Positions 10,041 through 20,902 of a DNA stretch of 64,000 nucleotides are shown here, piece after piece (position 1 is the first letter of the stretch; every line of letters begins with the position of its first letter). The notes below the pieces were generated by a model. It ran no database searches, had not been told where the DNA came from, and worked only from the letters and a program-made list of their open reading frames with translations. A program made the translations under genes and the position numbers. This DNA is from Plantago ovata. Lineage: Eukaryota; Streptophyta; Magnoliopsida; Lamiales; Plantaginaceae. The DNA is taken from the NCBI GenBank assembly GCA_028274465.1, contig CM051456.1, positions 79,718,753 through 79,782,752 of the forward strand, in the 5' to 3' direction.

Positions 10041-11960
10041 ATGCCTCCCAGAAAAAGCACTCGAATTGCCAATGTAGCACCCGAGAACCCTCCTCGCCCA
10101 AGGGGCTGTCCCCCTCTGAATGGACGAGGAGGAGAAAGGGTATCTGCATCGAGGGCTCCTAGAAATAACAATGTTGAAAAGGATCAAGATATGATAGATG
10201 GGGCATTCACTAATGGTACAGGATCTCGAGAAGAATGATCAGGCAAAAATCACCCGCAAGGCGTCCCCGTCGGAAGTGCTTTTGGGGCTTTGAAAGTCGC
10301 GAACAATGTTGCTCCAAGAGATCATCGTCCTCTCGTTGCGGTAAATCCTCCCCAACCGGCCGCATTGAACTTTACCCTTCCCAACGGCCAAGTCGCCCGA
10401 TCATCAGATTATGGGATGGACGAAGCTCAATACGGCTTGTTCTTTTCACTATACAAGGATGCTTGGGAGAAAATGAAGCTGCAAGGGTTGAAGCGGAGCT
10501 CCAAGTCCGAGGGATAAGACACACTCAAGTACAAGAGCAACCTCAGAGGATTCCTCCTGCTCCTCGAGCACCCCTAGCCTAAGATGAAGCTCATTCAGGA
10601 GGCAACACAAGGCCAATCCAATCTAGGCTTGGTCCTCCAAGGGTTCAGTCAAGATTAGGACCAAAAGGTGCTCCTGATGATTTGAGAGAGTGGATTTATA
10701 GGAGAATAAGAGCGTCGATGCAAAATGGCGCTCCTCAAGAAAGCTAACTCAAGTTGCAAACCCTCCTGCTCTCCCAAACCAAGTTACTCCCAACCAAGTG
10801 ACTCCTCAGAATCAGCCCGAGGTGATGGCGGAGAACAACGCTTTGAGGACCGTGGCGGAGGTAACCCCCTTGGTCGGGATCGACCCAGTCACGGGAAGAA
10901 GACTCACTTTGGAAGAACTTAGAGCTCAAAGGACCGCACTTGAAGCCCGAATAGAATCCTTGAAGGGTGTTGTTCAAAAGAAAAAACAAAACCAAGATCC
11001 AAGCCCATTATGCGACGAGATAAGAAGCCACCAAGCAAAGATAGAGAGAGGTTTCCCTACCTTCAAAATCTATGATGGAACAAGTTGTCCAAAAGACTAC
11101 TTGGTAAGATTTGGCACCAAGATGGATGCATATGGGCAGGACTCAACAACAAAGGCATTACTCTTCTCGGCTAAGCTCTCAGGGGAAGCCATGAAATGGT
11201 GGTCGCGCCTTCCTCAACGCTCAATCAAATATTACAGATAGCTCTGCCAGGAGTTCTCTAAGAGATTCGAGAAGGTCATGAACACCAAAAGAAGGGTAAG
11301 TTACTTGGCCGAAATCGTCCAAAAACATAATGAAGACTTGAGGGATTTCATCAACAGGTTCCATGAGGCAGCCCTCCAAGTCGAGGACCACTCGATCAAC
11401 GAGAGAAAGTAATACTTGTATGGTAACACTACCAATGTCAAGTTCCAAGAGGTGCTCTCGGCATCGTGTGTCGATAGTGAAGCTCAATTAGCAACAGTTT
11501 GCAAGGATTTTCTCGAGGCCGTGAATTCCCAAAAACGGTCACAATGAGAACAAACCCTCCAAGAGAAAAAGGGAAGGAAAAGGAAAGGGATAAGGAATAT
11601 CCTCCGAGGCAACAAAATCCTGGAAAACAAAGGAATGATCAAAAGCACGGTTTGATCAAGGAAGGTCCTTCGAGGAATGAGTTTAGAGACAAGAGACCCC
11701 TCCGAGGATATCACCTCCAAGGAGATATAGAAACTACACAGACTTGAATAGATCAAGATCCGACATCTAGAACTATATAGTCTCGAGGAAGCTTGATGTC
11801 TCATGGCCACCCCCGATCCAAGAAAGTCGAAAGAACAAACATTCCGAGAAATTCTTTCAATTTCACAAAGGAAAGGGACACACTTGTGATGAGTGTGTCG
11901 AGCTCAAGAACGAGATCGAGAGGATTATTTGAAATGGACAGTTGGTCGACTATATTCGGA
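10041..11960 (+). pseudogene. Gag of the Tat-like element, heavily broken
   Basis: The likely start is ATG at 10041 (MPPRKSTRIANVAPENPPRP). The longest surviving block, 10798-11241, has the pre-capsid segment LVGIDPVTGRRLTLEELRAQ and the Tat capsid pattern FPTFKIYDGTSCPKDYLVRF ... FSAKLSGEAMKWWSRLP, ending at an in-frame TAG (11239-11241). The frame then continues with SKRFEKVMNTKRRVSYLAEI, another stop near 11410, and a C-terminal segment FHKGKGHTCDECVELKNEIE (about 11860-11920) that corresponds to the H/C-rich motif of Tat Gags. At least three frame changes and several stops. Role when intact: capsid assembly. Confidence 0.8.
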
Positions 11961-12720
11961 AGAAAGAACCTCTCTAGCTATCCTTCCTCCGCCACCACCA
12001 GTGAGGATCGAGCACCAAGGTTCCCAGGGAAACTCTGGTTATAAAAATATTCATAATTTCAACAATTATGAGAACCGCCCGGTAAATGGGAGCGTTCATA
12101 CTCTCACGATTGCCGGAGGACCAGCGAGAGGCGACACTCGGAACCAAAGGGAAATCACAGCCGACAACCTTCGGATTCGAGATGAAAAATATGGCCAGGT
12201 CGCTCTACCAGGAACCAATGTCATTTCCTTTGACGATAGTGAGATCCCTTTGAGGCATGCCGGAGGAGGAAACATCTATGACCCAAATCTTCCCCTAGTG
12301 CTCGCTCTAGATGTGCAATCTTATAAACTTGGAAGAATTTTGGTTGACACCGGGTGTTCGACCAACTTAATCTTCACTGGCACTCTGAAGCGAATGTGCA
12401 TGAACCCGAGGGAAGGCTTAGAGAAGTAAGGAGTGCTCTAGTAGGCTTCGGAGGGCCACCCATAATGCCTTTGGGAAGCATCACTATCAAAGTCTCAATG
12501 GGGACTGCCCCCCGAAGGGTCACTCACCAAGTTCCCTGTGTGGTCGTCGATATGCCATTTGACTACTTTGCACTCATAGGAAGGCCGACCCTAGCAAAAT
12601 TTTAGGCCGTATTGTCCACTGTCCACAACAAGTTGAATTACCCACATTAATGGGGACGGGGCAAGAGGTCGGAAATATTAGAGAAGCATGGGAGTGCTAC
12701 ATCATGTCTGCGAAGATGAC
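11961..12720 (+). pseudogene. Aspartic protease region of the Tat-like element, frameshifted
   Basis: The block ALPGTNVISFDDSEIPLRHA ... LVLALDVQSYKLGRILVDTG gives the pre-protease strand and the catalytic DTG (about 12345-12353). The frame is lost near 12425 and continues in another frame with VSMGTAPRRVTHQV, FDYFALIGRPTLAKF and a TAG at about 12603. These are the usual Tat protease landmarks. Collinear with the fragment at 8493-9129, which allows breaks to be recognised. Confidence 0.8.
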
Positions 12721-13062
12721 CTCTAATGTGGCTATGGGGGAAGCTAGAACCAGTCAAGGCCAGGAGGATCAACCCTTTGTGCACCATGCTCCCCATCGCT
12801 TCTATTTAGTGCGACGCTCCAAGAAGAAGTCCAAAAGGCCGAGTCCAACGATTAGGTGAAGGAAGGCTGCTCAAAAACAAGCAAAAGGAAGTCTGGTAGG
12901 AGAAATGAAGGAGTTAGAGGAGTACCAAGAGCTACCCCCGGTGCCACCAACCTCCAAAAAGAAGAAGTTTTTTTATGAGAACAAAATTGAAGCAAGGGAA
13001 ACACTGGAAGAAATTCAAGTCGTCGAGGGAAGCCCCGATAAAGTCACCAAATCGGGACGAAA
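12721..13062 (+). other. Linker between protease and RT of the Tat-like element
   Basis: About 340 bp with short, stop-interrupted reading frames rich in Lys and Glu (for example KKKSKRPSP, about 12818-12845). This fits the low-conservation spacer before RT in this lineage. Nothing else is recognised. Confidence 0.5.
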
Positions 13063-14395
13063 ATGACCACCGAAGTCAGAATGAGCATCATTCAATGCTT
13101 GAAGGATAACAATGACGTCTTCGCATGGAGCACCGAAGATCTGAAAGGGATCGACCCAAGTCTCGCCGTTCACCGTCTAAATGTCGATCCTTTGATTAGC
13201 CAAATTCGGGAAAAGAGAAGGGATTTTAGCGCGGAAGATAATGCCATCATAGAAGCGGAAGTGCAAAGACTACTCAAGGCTGGCCACATCAAAGAAGTGA
13301 GATACTCCGACTGGGTTTGCAATGTAGTCCTAGTAGAGAAGGGGCCGGGCAAATGGAGAATGTGCAACAACTTCACTCGGCTCAATAAGTTTTGCCCCAA
13401 GAATCCCTACCCTTTGCCCCGGATCGACCATCTGGTCGATTCAACGACACGGTGTGCACTCCGAAGTTTCATGGACGCCTACCAAGGGTTCTACCAAATC
13501 AAGATGGTCAAAGACGATGTGCCCAAGACAACCTTCTTTGCAAATGGTAAGGTCTTCTATTTCAACGTGATGCCGTTTGGCCTAAAAAATGCAGGAGAGA
13601 CCTACCCAAGATTAGTCAACAAAATGTTCAAGGAAGAAATTGGAAAAACCATGGAAGTGTATGTCGATGACATGCTCGTCAAAAGCAAATCCGAGGAGCA
13701 ACATGTGGCTTACCTGACCAACTGCTTCTCTATCCTCAGAAACTACGGAATGGCGCTCTCCGGCAAAAGGCACCTTCGGTGTCAAAGGACGGAAGTTCCT
13801 TGGATATATGGTGACAGAAATAGGAATCGAGGCAAATCCCGAAAAGATCAAAGCTATCCTAGATCTTCCACATCCCCAAAGTCTGAACGAAGTGCAACAA
13901 TTGGTCGGAAAGTCCATCGCCCAAAGTAGATTCATCTCAAGATCAGCAGAGAAGAATCTTCCATTTTTCAAAGTTCTACGGAAGAGAAGCCACTTCGAGT
14001 GGACTAAGGAGTGCGAGGAGGCCTTCGAGAAGCTCAAAGAGTACCTACTCTCCCCACCACTCTTGTCAAAGGCCATGGAAGGGGAGACCTTCTACTTATA
14101 TCTTCCCTCTATAGTGGAATCCATAAGCTCCGTGCTAGTTCGCATCCAAGGAAACGGTCATCTGCCCATTTACTACTTGAGTAAGGTAATTGCGGGGGCG
14201 AAGAGACGTTACATGGATATTGAAAGGTTGGCCTTCGTACAAGGTAGTCGTACTAACAAAGCAACCCTTGAAGCAGTACTAGGGAAGCCAAAAAACTCTG
14301 GAAGGTTAGCAAGGTGGGCAATTGAGCTGAGCGAGTAAGATATTGACTATCAAGCACCAATGGCCAAAAAAGCCTAGGTCATAGCCGATTTCTTG
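13063..14395 (+). pseudogene. Reverse transcriptase and start of RNase H, Tat-like element
   Basis: 13063-13760 reads through almost all RT motifs: LLKAGHIKEVRYSDW, WRMCNNFTRLNKFCPKN, FPLP-like YPLPRIDHLVD, MDAYQGFYQIKM, VMPFGLKNAGETYPRLVNKM and the catalytic YVDDMLVKSK (about 13660-13690). A frameshift near 13765 moves the RT thumb ([20 protein letters not shown]) and connection into the frame open to 14338. [20 protein letters not shown] marks the entry to RNase H. A stop at 14336-14338 is followed by DFLVD before SirD1 begins. Two residues differ from usual motifs (N for D in MCVDF, P for Q in ATYQR). Not functional. Confidence 0.9.
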
Positions 14396-14400
14396 GTAGA

Positions 14401-15887
14401 TGTTGGTCCCTTTAAACAACAAGAAAAGACTAGAGGGTGGGGGGGTGAATAGTCTTTTCAAACTTTCGTCGTTTAAAAACTTTCTCAGCAAGGGCTTATT
14501 ACTTTTCAGTAATGAGTTTGCTCATACTTAACTTTCTCAGCAAGTACTAGTTACTTTTCAGTAATGAGTATTACTGGTAATTAAAAACAGAGTGCGAAAG
14601 TCTTTATACAATAAGTGCTTTTTAGTAAGTGCTAGTTTCAGCAAGTGAGCAGAGTGACAGTGTACAGATAGATATCTTGATGAAAACTAAATGCAGTAAA
14701 GTATATCACACAAACACTTTTTATAGTGGTACCTGAGAGTGGCATAATTTCTCAACTAATCCACTTTGTCCTTTCTAGGACTGAATCCACTAAGATAGGT
14801 TTGAGGTTCCTTACAACACCTATCTAGAGCGATTCTTCAGAAACCAAAGGACACTTGCTTCGTTTCCAACCTAACTAGAGAACGAAACCTTGTTCTCCAC
14901 CAAACTTGGGACTTATAATCAGCAACGCCTGAAAAGGGTGTTTATCAGTTAGAGAGGTTTGGGATGGGATGACTTGAGTATAACTTATTCAGCTATAACA
15001 AGTAATCTAAGAAACAAAACTTTTGAATACTTTGTAGTAAACAAGTTAAGTTGTTTATGGTGTCAAGACTTGTTCTTGTTCGAAAGAAAGAACACTTAAC
15101 TAATTTCTTAGCCGCGAATATTCTACTTCTTCACGAGTAGCTTTTGTTTCAAGCTTTAAGCCTTGGAACGAATCAATAGGCAGTAAAGAGTAAGAAAGAT
15201 GAGTGTGTAAGCACAAGTGAGAGTTTGATCACGTTGTTGACACACTTCTACTCTTCTCCGGATGACCTCTATTTATAGTGAATCAAGGGAGCCGTTTGAA
15301 TTTCAAATTCTAAGGCTTTGTTCCTTAAGATGTCACTATCTTGCTTTTGTACTTTCAGCAGCGTCCTTCATTTGTCTTCTAGTCTTCATGTTCTTCGCAT
15401 GCTTACTTTTGCATTTAATGTTCATTTGAATGAAATTCAAATATGAACGTTGGAGCGCAAATGCAAGTACTTTCAGCAAGAAGGTCCCATATGTATTTCA
15501 GCAAGCGGTCAGTCTCAGTTTCAGCAAGCACAACCTACTGTGTCATATAGATTTTCACTTATGCAAGTTGTTGCTGAAGTTTCCACTTTCTGAGCAATAT
15601 GTGCCTTTGTAGATACCATCTTCAGAAATCTTCTTTAGTCTTCAGTCTTCAAATTCTTCAAGTTTCTGAACGGTTCTAGTGCTTCAATAGTTCGTTTGCA
15701 AAAACAAAGTACATCATCAGCAAAACTAAAGCACCTAACTAGTACCTACACTAAGTCTTTAGCAAACGTTCCTCTTTTACAATGTCCTTAAAATTCTAAA
15801 TTCCTATGGACCTTAAGTGTACTAGTTACTCGACTTTCCTTAATTTAGCATGGTTAATTGCTCATCAAAATTATAAGTTTCCTAACA
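14401..15887 (-). repeat. 3' LTR of SirD1
   Basis: On the plus strand TGTTGGTCCC...TTTCCTAACA; on the element's own strand TGTTAGGAAACTT...GGGACCAACA. 1487 bp. It is collinear with the other sirevirus LTRs at 28407, 35203, 41798, 43197 and 60437. It is dense in TCAGCAAG/CTTGCTGA octamers. A short block present in other copies (near the TATGCTTGATTAA segment) is missing around 14925. Left flank GTAGA is the expected target duplication. Confidence 0.9.
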
Positions 15888-16148
15888 AATTTCCCCATTT
15901 TTGATGTTAGCAATCCATGGCTAAATTAATTGTTACCCTTTTAGAGGTTTCTGATGTTGAATAAATAAGTTGAATAATGCAAACATACTTAAATAATAAA
16001 ACAGTAAGCATAAGTAGATTGCATGATCAAAAACCAATAAGAGTCAAAAACTTATTGCTGGTAGTTATCTTTCAGTAAGTTTACAAGAAAGTTCAGAGAT
16101 AACTACAAAAATCAACAAACAAAAACAAACAAAGCTTTTACAAGGGAC
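15888..16148 (-). other. SirD1 3' untranslated region with polypurine tract
   Basis: Adjoining the LTR on the reverse strand is AAAAATGGGGAAATT (15888-15902), the PPT that primes plus-strand synthesis. The rest is A/T-rich and noncoding up to the stop of the env-like ORF. SirD2 (29966-30226) and SirE (60176-60436) have the same arrangement. Confidence 0.8.
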
Positions 16149-18530
16149 TTAAGCTATTCCAGCAGAAGATTTTGTCAGAATCTCCCTTACACTCTTCTCA
16201 GCAAGCGCAGAAAATTCAACACAGTCCTTCTCGTAATCTTCAAGTAGCTTACGGACTTCAAGTTGAATGATCCTTGCATTCTTGCAGGCAGTATAATGAT
16301 GGTTTTCACCATTCATTTCTTTGTAGTGAAGTACCCACAAGTGCATGCCCCAATTGCTGGTATGGAGAAGTTGTGTATCTGAAATTCCCTTGTTAGTATG
16401 AATCTTTCTTAACTAGATAAGATCTTCTTCTTGATGCTTGGCAGTGAGATAAAAATACTCATAAGGAATCAAGCCATATTTCTTCTTTGACTTCTTGGTT
16501 AAAGGATCACTATAATAAGCAACATCAATCGGTTTGATTAAATCAGGCTCTTGCTTCATTAGCTTGCCGATAGAGGTTCTTCTTACTAAGACTTCCAGAT
16601 TCAGCCACTTTGCATCAATGTTTCTTGGGTAGGGAGGAGGATACCTTTCTTTTCTTTGCACTTTTAATTCAATCCAAGTGTACATTTGATTCAGTACAGC
16701 TGTTGGAAAGAAATCATTGACCAACAAATCTTCCAGCTTTAAGACCCAGCAACCATGTAGGTTTCTGATCACATTCTGAGTTGTTTGTTCATTGCTGGTC
16801 TTTGTGTATTCAATGCCAGAGCCAATGGCAATGCTGGCTAGCCTCTTTTCTTCCTGTCTTTGCCTTGTTCTTCTTGAATTGGCATTTTCTTGATCTCTTG
16901 CTGAAGATCTTGAGTCAGAAGAGAAATGTTTGGAATGGCCAGAAGGAGTTAGGGCTGTAATTGGTCTAGCTCTTAGTGCTTGAGCTATTGTTTGGTCATC
17001 ATCATTATCATCATCTTCATTCAGATCTTGATGACTCTTAGTGTGACAGTATGCGTGAGTTTTAGCAGATGTTCTTCTCCTTTTCGGATTTGCTGAATTT
17101 CTCTCAGAATCTGTTTCAGCTCGTCTCTTTGAACTTTGCTCTCCTTCAGCAAGATTCTCTGAGAGGTGGACTAGGCAGTATCAATGGCGCTTCAGCAGGG
17201 GTTTTCTTTCTTGAAGATTTTCTTTGTTTATCTTCCCCCTTAGACATGGATTGCATCATTGGGTGAATGTGCAGAGAGAAAAATGCATTGCAATTTTCAG
17301 CAAGTTTACTTAGGCTGTTGTATTTTAGAATTATGCCTTGCTGATCATTGGTTAACTTAGACAGTTCTTCCTTAATACAAGCCGAATTCTCCTCATGTCT
17401 GCGCTCCTTGTCGACTTTTTGTTCAATGAAAGTCTGAACCTTTTTCCATGCAGTTTTAGCCAGTTTGAGTGCTTGACTGACATCTTCTTCATAGCTTTTA
17501 TGATGTAGACTTATGTATTTCTGAGCTATTGTAAGAGAAGTAGTGCGTTTCAGCACAGTAGCCAGTATCTTTCCAATGTCAAGCAGACTCTCTGCAAGCT
17601 GTGCATCATTCTTTGCATGCTTTGTGAACAGCCATGAGTGCCTTAATTCTGGGAGTAAAATCCTCAACATTAGGGAACCGCACTAAAGAGGGAGTGAGTG
17701 AATGAACTTTGAGCTCAGTAGCGAATTGATCATCATTTATCCGCAAACGACTTCTTTCAGCATCTCCTTCATCATGATCAAGAGATGGAGGAGGAATTGT
17801 AACCACTGTGGGTTCAACTTTCTTTGTCAGTTCTTCTTCGTTTGCTGAAAAATTGAAGAGATCTTCTTTGTCATCAGATTCATCAAGACCAACAACCTTG
17901 GTTCCTAAATCTGTAGCTTCATTGACATGTGGTTGAGTGGTTGCTGAGGGCAACACTTTAGGCTCAACAACTGGAGTTTCACCAGCAGTAAGTGGAAGGG
18001 CGGGGACTTCCGTGTTCTTCACTCCTGAAAATTGAGCAATGTCTAGAATCTGCGTATGCCTAGCAGGAATCTGTAGTCTGTTTTGAAGTGCTCTTTGATA
18101 ATCTTCATCCATATCTTCATCATCAAGGTTTGGTTCAGTGACCTTGGCATCGAGTAAAGTTAACTCGACATCAGAAAGCTTGTTTTGCCTAATTTCATTT
18201 CAGCACGCTTTCTGGCGTACTCTTCTTCAGTTTCGCAACTTGTTCAGTTTCTTGAGTACTTGTCTCAGCAGGAGCAGGAGTGGATTCTTGATGCTGACTG
18301 GTAGTTTGGTCAGCTTCCTGATTTTCAGTAACTTGATGTTCAGTCTCAACAACTGTCAGCTTAACTCCACCAGCATCAGGACTAGGACCTTGATTATCAC
18401 CATCACCATCCTTTTTGTCCTTGGAATCCTTTCCTTCATCATCAGTTGGATGTTTTGGGATATTTTCATCCTCTTCTTCTTCATCACCGTCCGTTAGTAT
18501 GACTAACTCAAGATGTTTGTACATTGATGC
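16149..18530 (-). pseudogene. Env-like third ORF, C-terminal half (SirD1), broken
   Basis: Collinear with 57780-60175 of SirE. From the N-terminal side: an Asp/Glu-rich stretch (LTDGDEEEEDENIPK), a Gln/Thr/Glu-rich low-complexity segment, a segment with SLDHDEGDAERSRLRINDDQ (17700-17770), a coiled-coil-like stretch (about 17300-17560), a basic Ser/Arg-rich region, and a conserved C-terminal domain with MIRNLHGCWVLKLEDLLVND, LNLEVLVRRTSIGKL and SNWGMHLWVLHYKEMNGENH. It ends SSAGIA-stop at 16149. Stops and frame changes occur near 18190, 17640, 17050 and 16412. This position after pol matches the env-like ORF of sireviruses; no membrane helix or signal peptide is evident, so an envelope role is not shown. 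Confidence 0.75.
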
Positions 18531-18535
18531 GCTAG
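18531..18535. repeat. Target-site duplication GCTAG, left copy (AthN-2)
   Basis: GCTAG immediately precedes TGATGAATG; the same 5 bp follows TTCATCA at 26791-26795. Joining the flanks would give sequence collinear with 31610-31660 of SirD2, confirming one clean insertion into the SirD1 env-like ORF. Confidence 0.95.
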
Positions 18536-19788
18536 TGATGAATGTGTATTTTACACTTTCATTCGAGTCTTTTTCACCTATTTTAGCTATCCTCTATGTT
18601 AATTTAGCTATGTTTTAGTGCATTTTATTAGAATAGTGTCATGTTTCCCTTTAGTTTTTATTTTAGAGGTTTTGGTTGAAAAACGAGGTTTTCCGGGCAA
18701 ATATATCGAAGTAGACAAGGAATTGGTGTTCCAGAAGCCTATTTGGAGTATCTGAAAGATTCCGGATAGGATTTGAAGTCTAGCGGTCGAATCTGGAGGT
18801 TAGAAGGCCACTAGAAGTCAGAAACCGAGTCCGAAAAGGGGAAGAAATCCAAAAACGCGTCGAAAACGCGTATCTAGCCGAAAAATACTCCCGGGCGAAT
18901 CGCCCGGGATGTGGGGCGAATCGCCCCACACCAGGCGAGTCGCCCGGTGTGTGGGGCCCTTCGCCCCACACAATTCGTAGCCTATATATAGTTGCTATGT
19001 TTTTCTCCGTTTTTCATACTTTTCCAGACCTTTTCTCTCACCTTTCTCTGTAGTTTTAGGTAGGAACTTCCCTGAGCCTGTTCTAGGGGTTCATAGCTTA
19101 GGAGATACTTTTTATTAGCGGTTTGGAGCTTGTAAGATCGCGATTCTTCGGAGATTGACAACCTTCGGTAACATTGTATCTTACAGTTTTTCTACTTATT
19201 TTTATATATCTTTCAACATGTTTTCTTCTATGATTTCTGTTGATTGCATGAGAACTATGAGTAGCTAAACTTCTCGTTGGTGATAGTATGTGAATTCTTA
19301 GCGAAGGGTTAATAATTATGCTAATGGCTATATCGCGCATTATACTCTGAGTTATTGCTTTATTTCTTTGATCTATCTAAATCTCTATCTTCGTATTGTT
19401 GATTAATTATTGCACACAATTGGACAATTCATTGGTCTTTTACCTATCTAAATCTATATCTTCGTAGTGTTTGATAATTACAACTGGACAATTCATTGAT
19501 CAAGGATCTCTATGCAAAACCGAGGAATTTATGCATGATTATTAACCCGTTATGCTTTGAAGGACCATACTATCACCAATCTCCATTATCTATTAAGAAA
19601 AACCTTTGCTAAATCGTCTGCTGTTTTATATTCTAAATTAGATTAGATAAAGCTAGTTATAGTCCTTAGAGATCGACACTCGAGGTTATTCTACTGCTAC
19701 ACTACGGTTTTCGTTGTAGTTGTGAATTGCCTTTGGCTAAATAACAAATTTATTTGATACGTTGGACCTGACATCCACGCGTTCATCA
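18536..19788 (+). repeat. 5' LTR of AthN-2
   Basis: TGATGAATG...CGTTCATCA, 1253 bp. Contents in order: A/T-rich U3; a pair of 11-bp units around AACGCGTCGAAAACGCGT (18852-18871); the palindrome array (18890-18971); TATA box (18983-18990); R/U5 with pyrimidine-rich stretches. Just downstream lies the PBS. Compared with its partner it carries one extra 11-bp unit. Confidence 0.95.
18890..18990 (+). promoter_or_regulatory. LTR promoter of AthN-2: four tiled palindromes and TATA box
   Basis: Four palindromes almost touch one another: CCCGGGCGAATCGCCCGGG (18890-18908, perfect), GTGGGGCGAATCGCCCCAC (18911-18929, perfect), 18928-18950 (arms ACACCAGGCGA/TCGCCCGGTGT, one mismatched pair), and 18949-18971 (9-bp arms GTGTGGGGC/GCCCCACAC around CCTTC). 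The TATA box TATATATA is 12 bp further on. The array recurs in the 3' LTR (25892-25973), AthN-1 (about 3418-3499), and in altered form (core GGCGGTTCGCC) in AthN-3 (48551-48630, 55582-55643). The promoter assignment is by position; the binding factor is unknown. Confidence 0.75.
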
Positions 19789-19791
19789 AAT

Positions 19792-19809
19792 TGGCGCCGT
19801 TGTCGGGGA
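19792..19809 (+). other. Primer-binding site of AthN-2 (tRNA-Asp type)
   Basis: TGGCGCCGTTGTCGGGGA, three bases after the LTR end; 17 of 18 bases complement the plant tRNA-Asp 3' end. Confidence 0.92.
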
Positions 19810-19934
19810 CTATACTCATTTTTTCTGTTTAATTTGTTTATATTTTCAGCATTCAATTCCTAGTTCTAGTAGTTTCAGTTTTCCGTTTTTAATCTCTATC
19901 TGATACTCCTTTCCTAGTTTGTTACAGATAGTGT
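19810..19934 (+). other. AthN-2 untranslated leader
   Basis: Noncoding A/T-rich stretch between the PBS and the gag ATG. It matches the leaders of AthA and AthN-3. Confidence 0.6.
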
Positions 19935-20902
19935 ATGCCACATACACGATCTAGAGGAACACCGCTTGCTGATTCAATTGCTGAGATCGACAGAGTCTAC
20001 CACCAAAGAAGGCGACTACTTCAAAGGCGTGAACTAGAGGAAATAGAGGATACCGATTTCTCTGAATCTCTACACAGTCTTTTCAAGGAAATCGACGGAA
20101 TGGCAGAAGCTAGACCACTGAAAGCATGGGTTCAACCCTCCAAGGATCGTATGAGGGACCAGAGATTGTGCTTTCGTCTGCAACTCGAGATCTGGAAATC
20201 AAGAACCACGCATTCCAACAACTTTCGAGGTTCTATGGCTTAGCAAGGGAAGATGTGATGGGGGTACTTGCACGATATCGATGATTTCGTCAACCAACTC
20301 CCACGGCCCGGAGCTGAAATAACAACGGATGAGTTGAGGATGAAGGTTTTTGCTAAGGGGCTTGGCGACAGAGCCAAGTCATGGTTGAGTTCTCTACCAG
20401 CAAGCTCGCTGGACACTTGGGAGAAGGTTTTTTCAGCTTTCATGGAAAATACTTCCCTCACACCTTGACTACCGCGCTAAAGGCGCAAATCACTGGATTC
20501 AAACAGGACTATGATGAGACCATCTACACCGCGTTTGAGAGGTTCCAAGATCTCACGAACAAGTGCCCTCACCATGGTTTTGAGCTTTCTGACCTAGTCC
20601 AACACTTCTACAATGTACTAACCTTCGAGAACCAACAAGTGGTGGATTTCCAATGCCGATGCAATATATGGGAGGAAACCGCAGAAGCCGTCTGGGTAGT
20701 TTTCGAAAGGCTTGCTAAGGGTTCGCAATTCAAGGACCCAAGAGCGATGGTTAGGAGACGTGGACCTGAAGCTCCACCGACTCAAGAAGCCCCTATGTAT
20801 AGGGGGAATGGGGATCAATTCGAGTGCTTTACCAACGAATTGAAACAAATCCTCAAGAGCGCCACTAGAACAACTGTTTCGAACAAAGTTTGCCTAATAT
20901 GA
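19935..20902 (+). pseudogene. Gag of AthN-2, frameshifted, ending at TGA in the zinc knuckle
   Basis: ATG at 19935 opens MPHTRSRGTPLADSIAEIDR. Frameshifts occur near 20155 and 20262 (one extra G in a G run relative to AthN-3), and near 20450 (A run). After these, the capsid pattern LKAQITGFKQDYDETIYTAF and ERFQDLTNKCPHHGFELSDL is clear, matching the retrotransposon Gag family (Pfam Retrotrans_gag type) with the Athila CPHHG motif. The block ends at TGA 20900-20902, exactly at the second Cys codon of the CX2CX4HX4C knuckle (TGT in AthN-1). The downstream protease block continues in the same frame. The homologous TGA is also in AthN-3. Confidence 0.88.

Larger units (their letters stand above)
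9130..14400 (+). mobile_element. Tat-like Ty3/gypsy element, 3' end cut by SirD1
   Basis: Order: putative 5' LTR (9130-9964), PBS-like site (9967-9984), gag (10041-11960), protease (about 11961-12700), RT and start of RNase H (13063-14395). The RT segments LLKAGHIKEVRYSDWVCNVV, MDAYQGFYQIKM and [13 protein letters not shown] are signatures of the Tat lineage. Many stops and frameshifts mark it as old. SirD1 inserted within the RNase H region at 14400/14401 (flanking 5 bp GTAGA); the remaining 3' part and the 3' LTR are not seen in the window. Confidence 0.8.

Noticed and set aside
10290-10517. Separate small gene between leader and gag in the Tat-like element
   Set aside because: The frames on either side together resemble the N-terminal part of a decayed gag; no independent start context or conservation evidence.
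19792-19809. tRNA gene
   Set aside because: Only 18 bases complementary to a tRNA 3' end are present, in the right position for a PBS; no tRNA body was seen here or elsewhere.
20900-20902. TGA read as selenocysteine in the zinc knuckle
   Set aside because: Land plants lack the selenocysteine insertion machinery; a stop mutation or readthrough is the only sensible reading.
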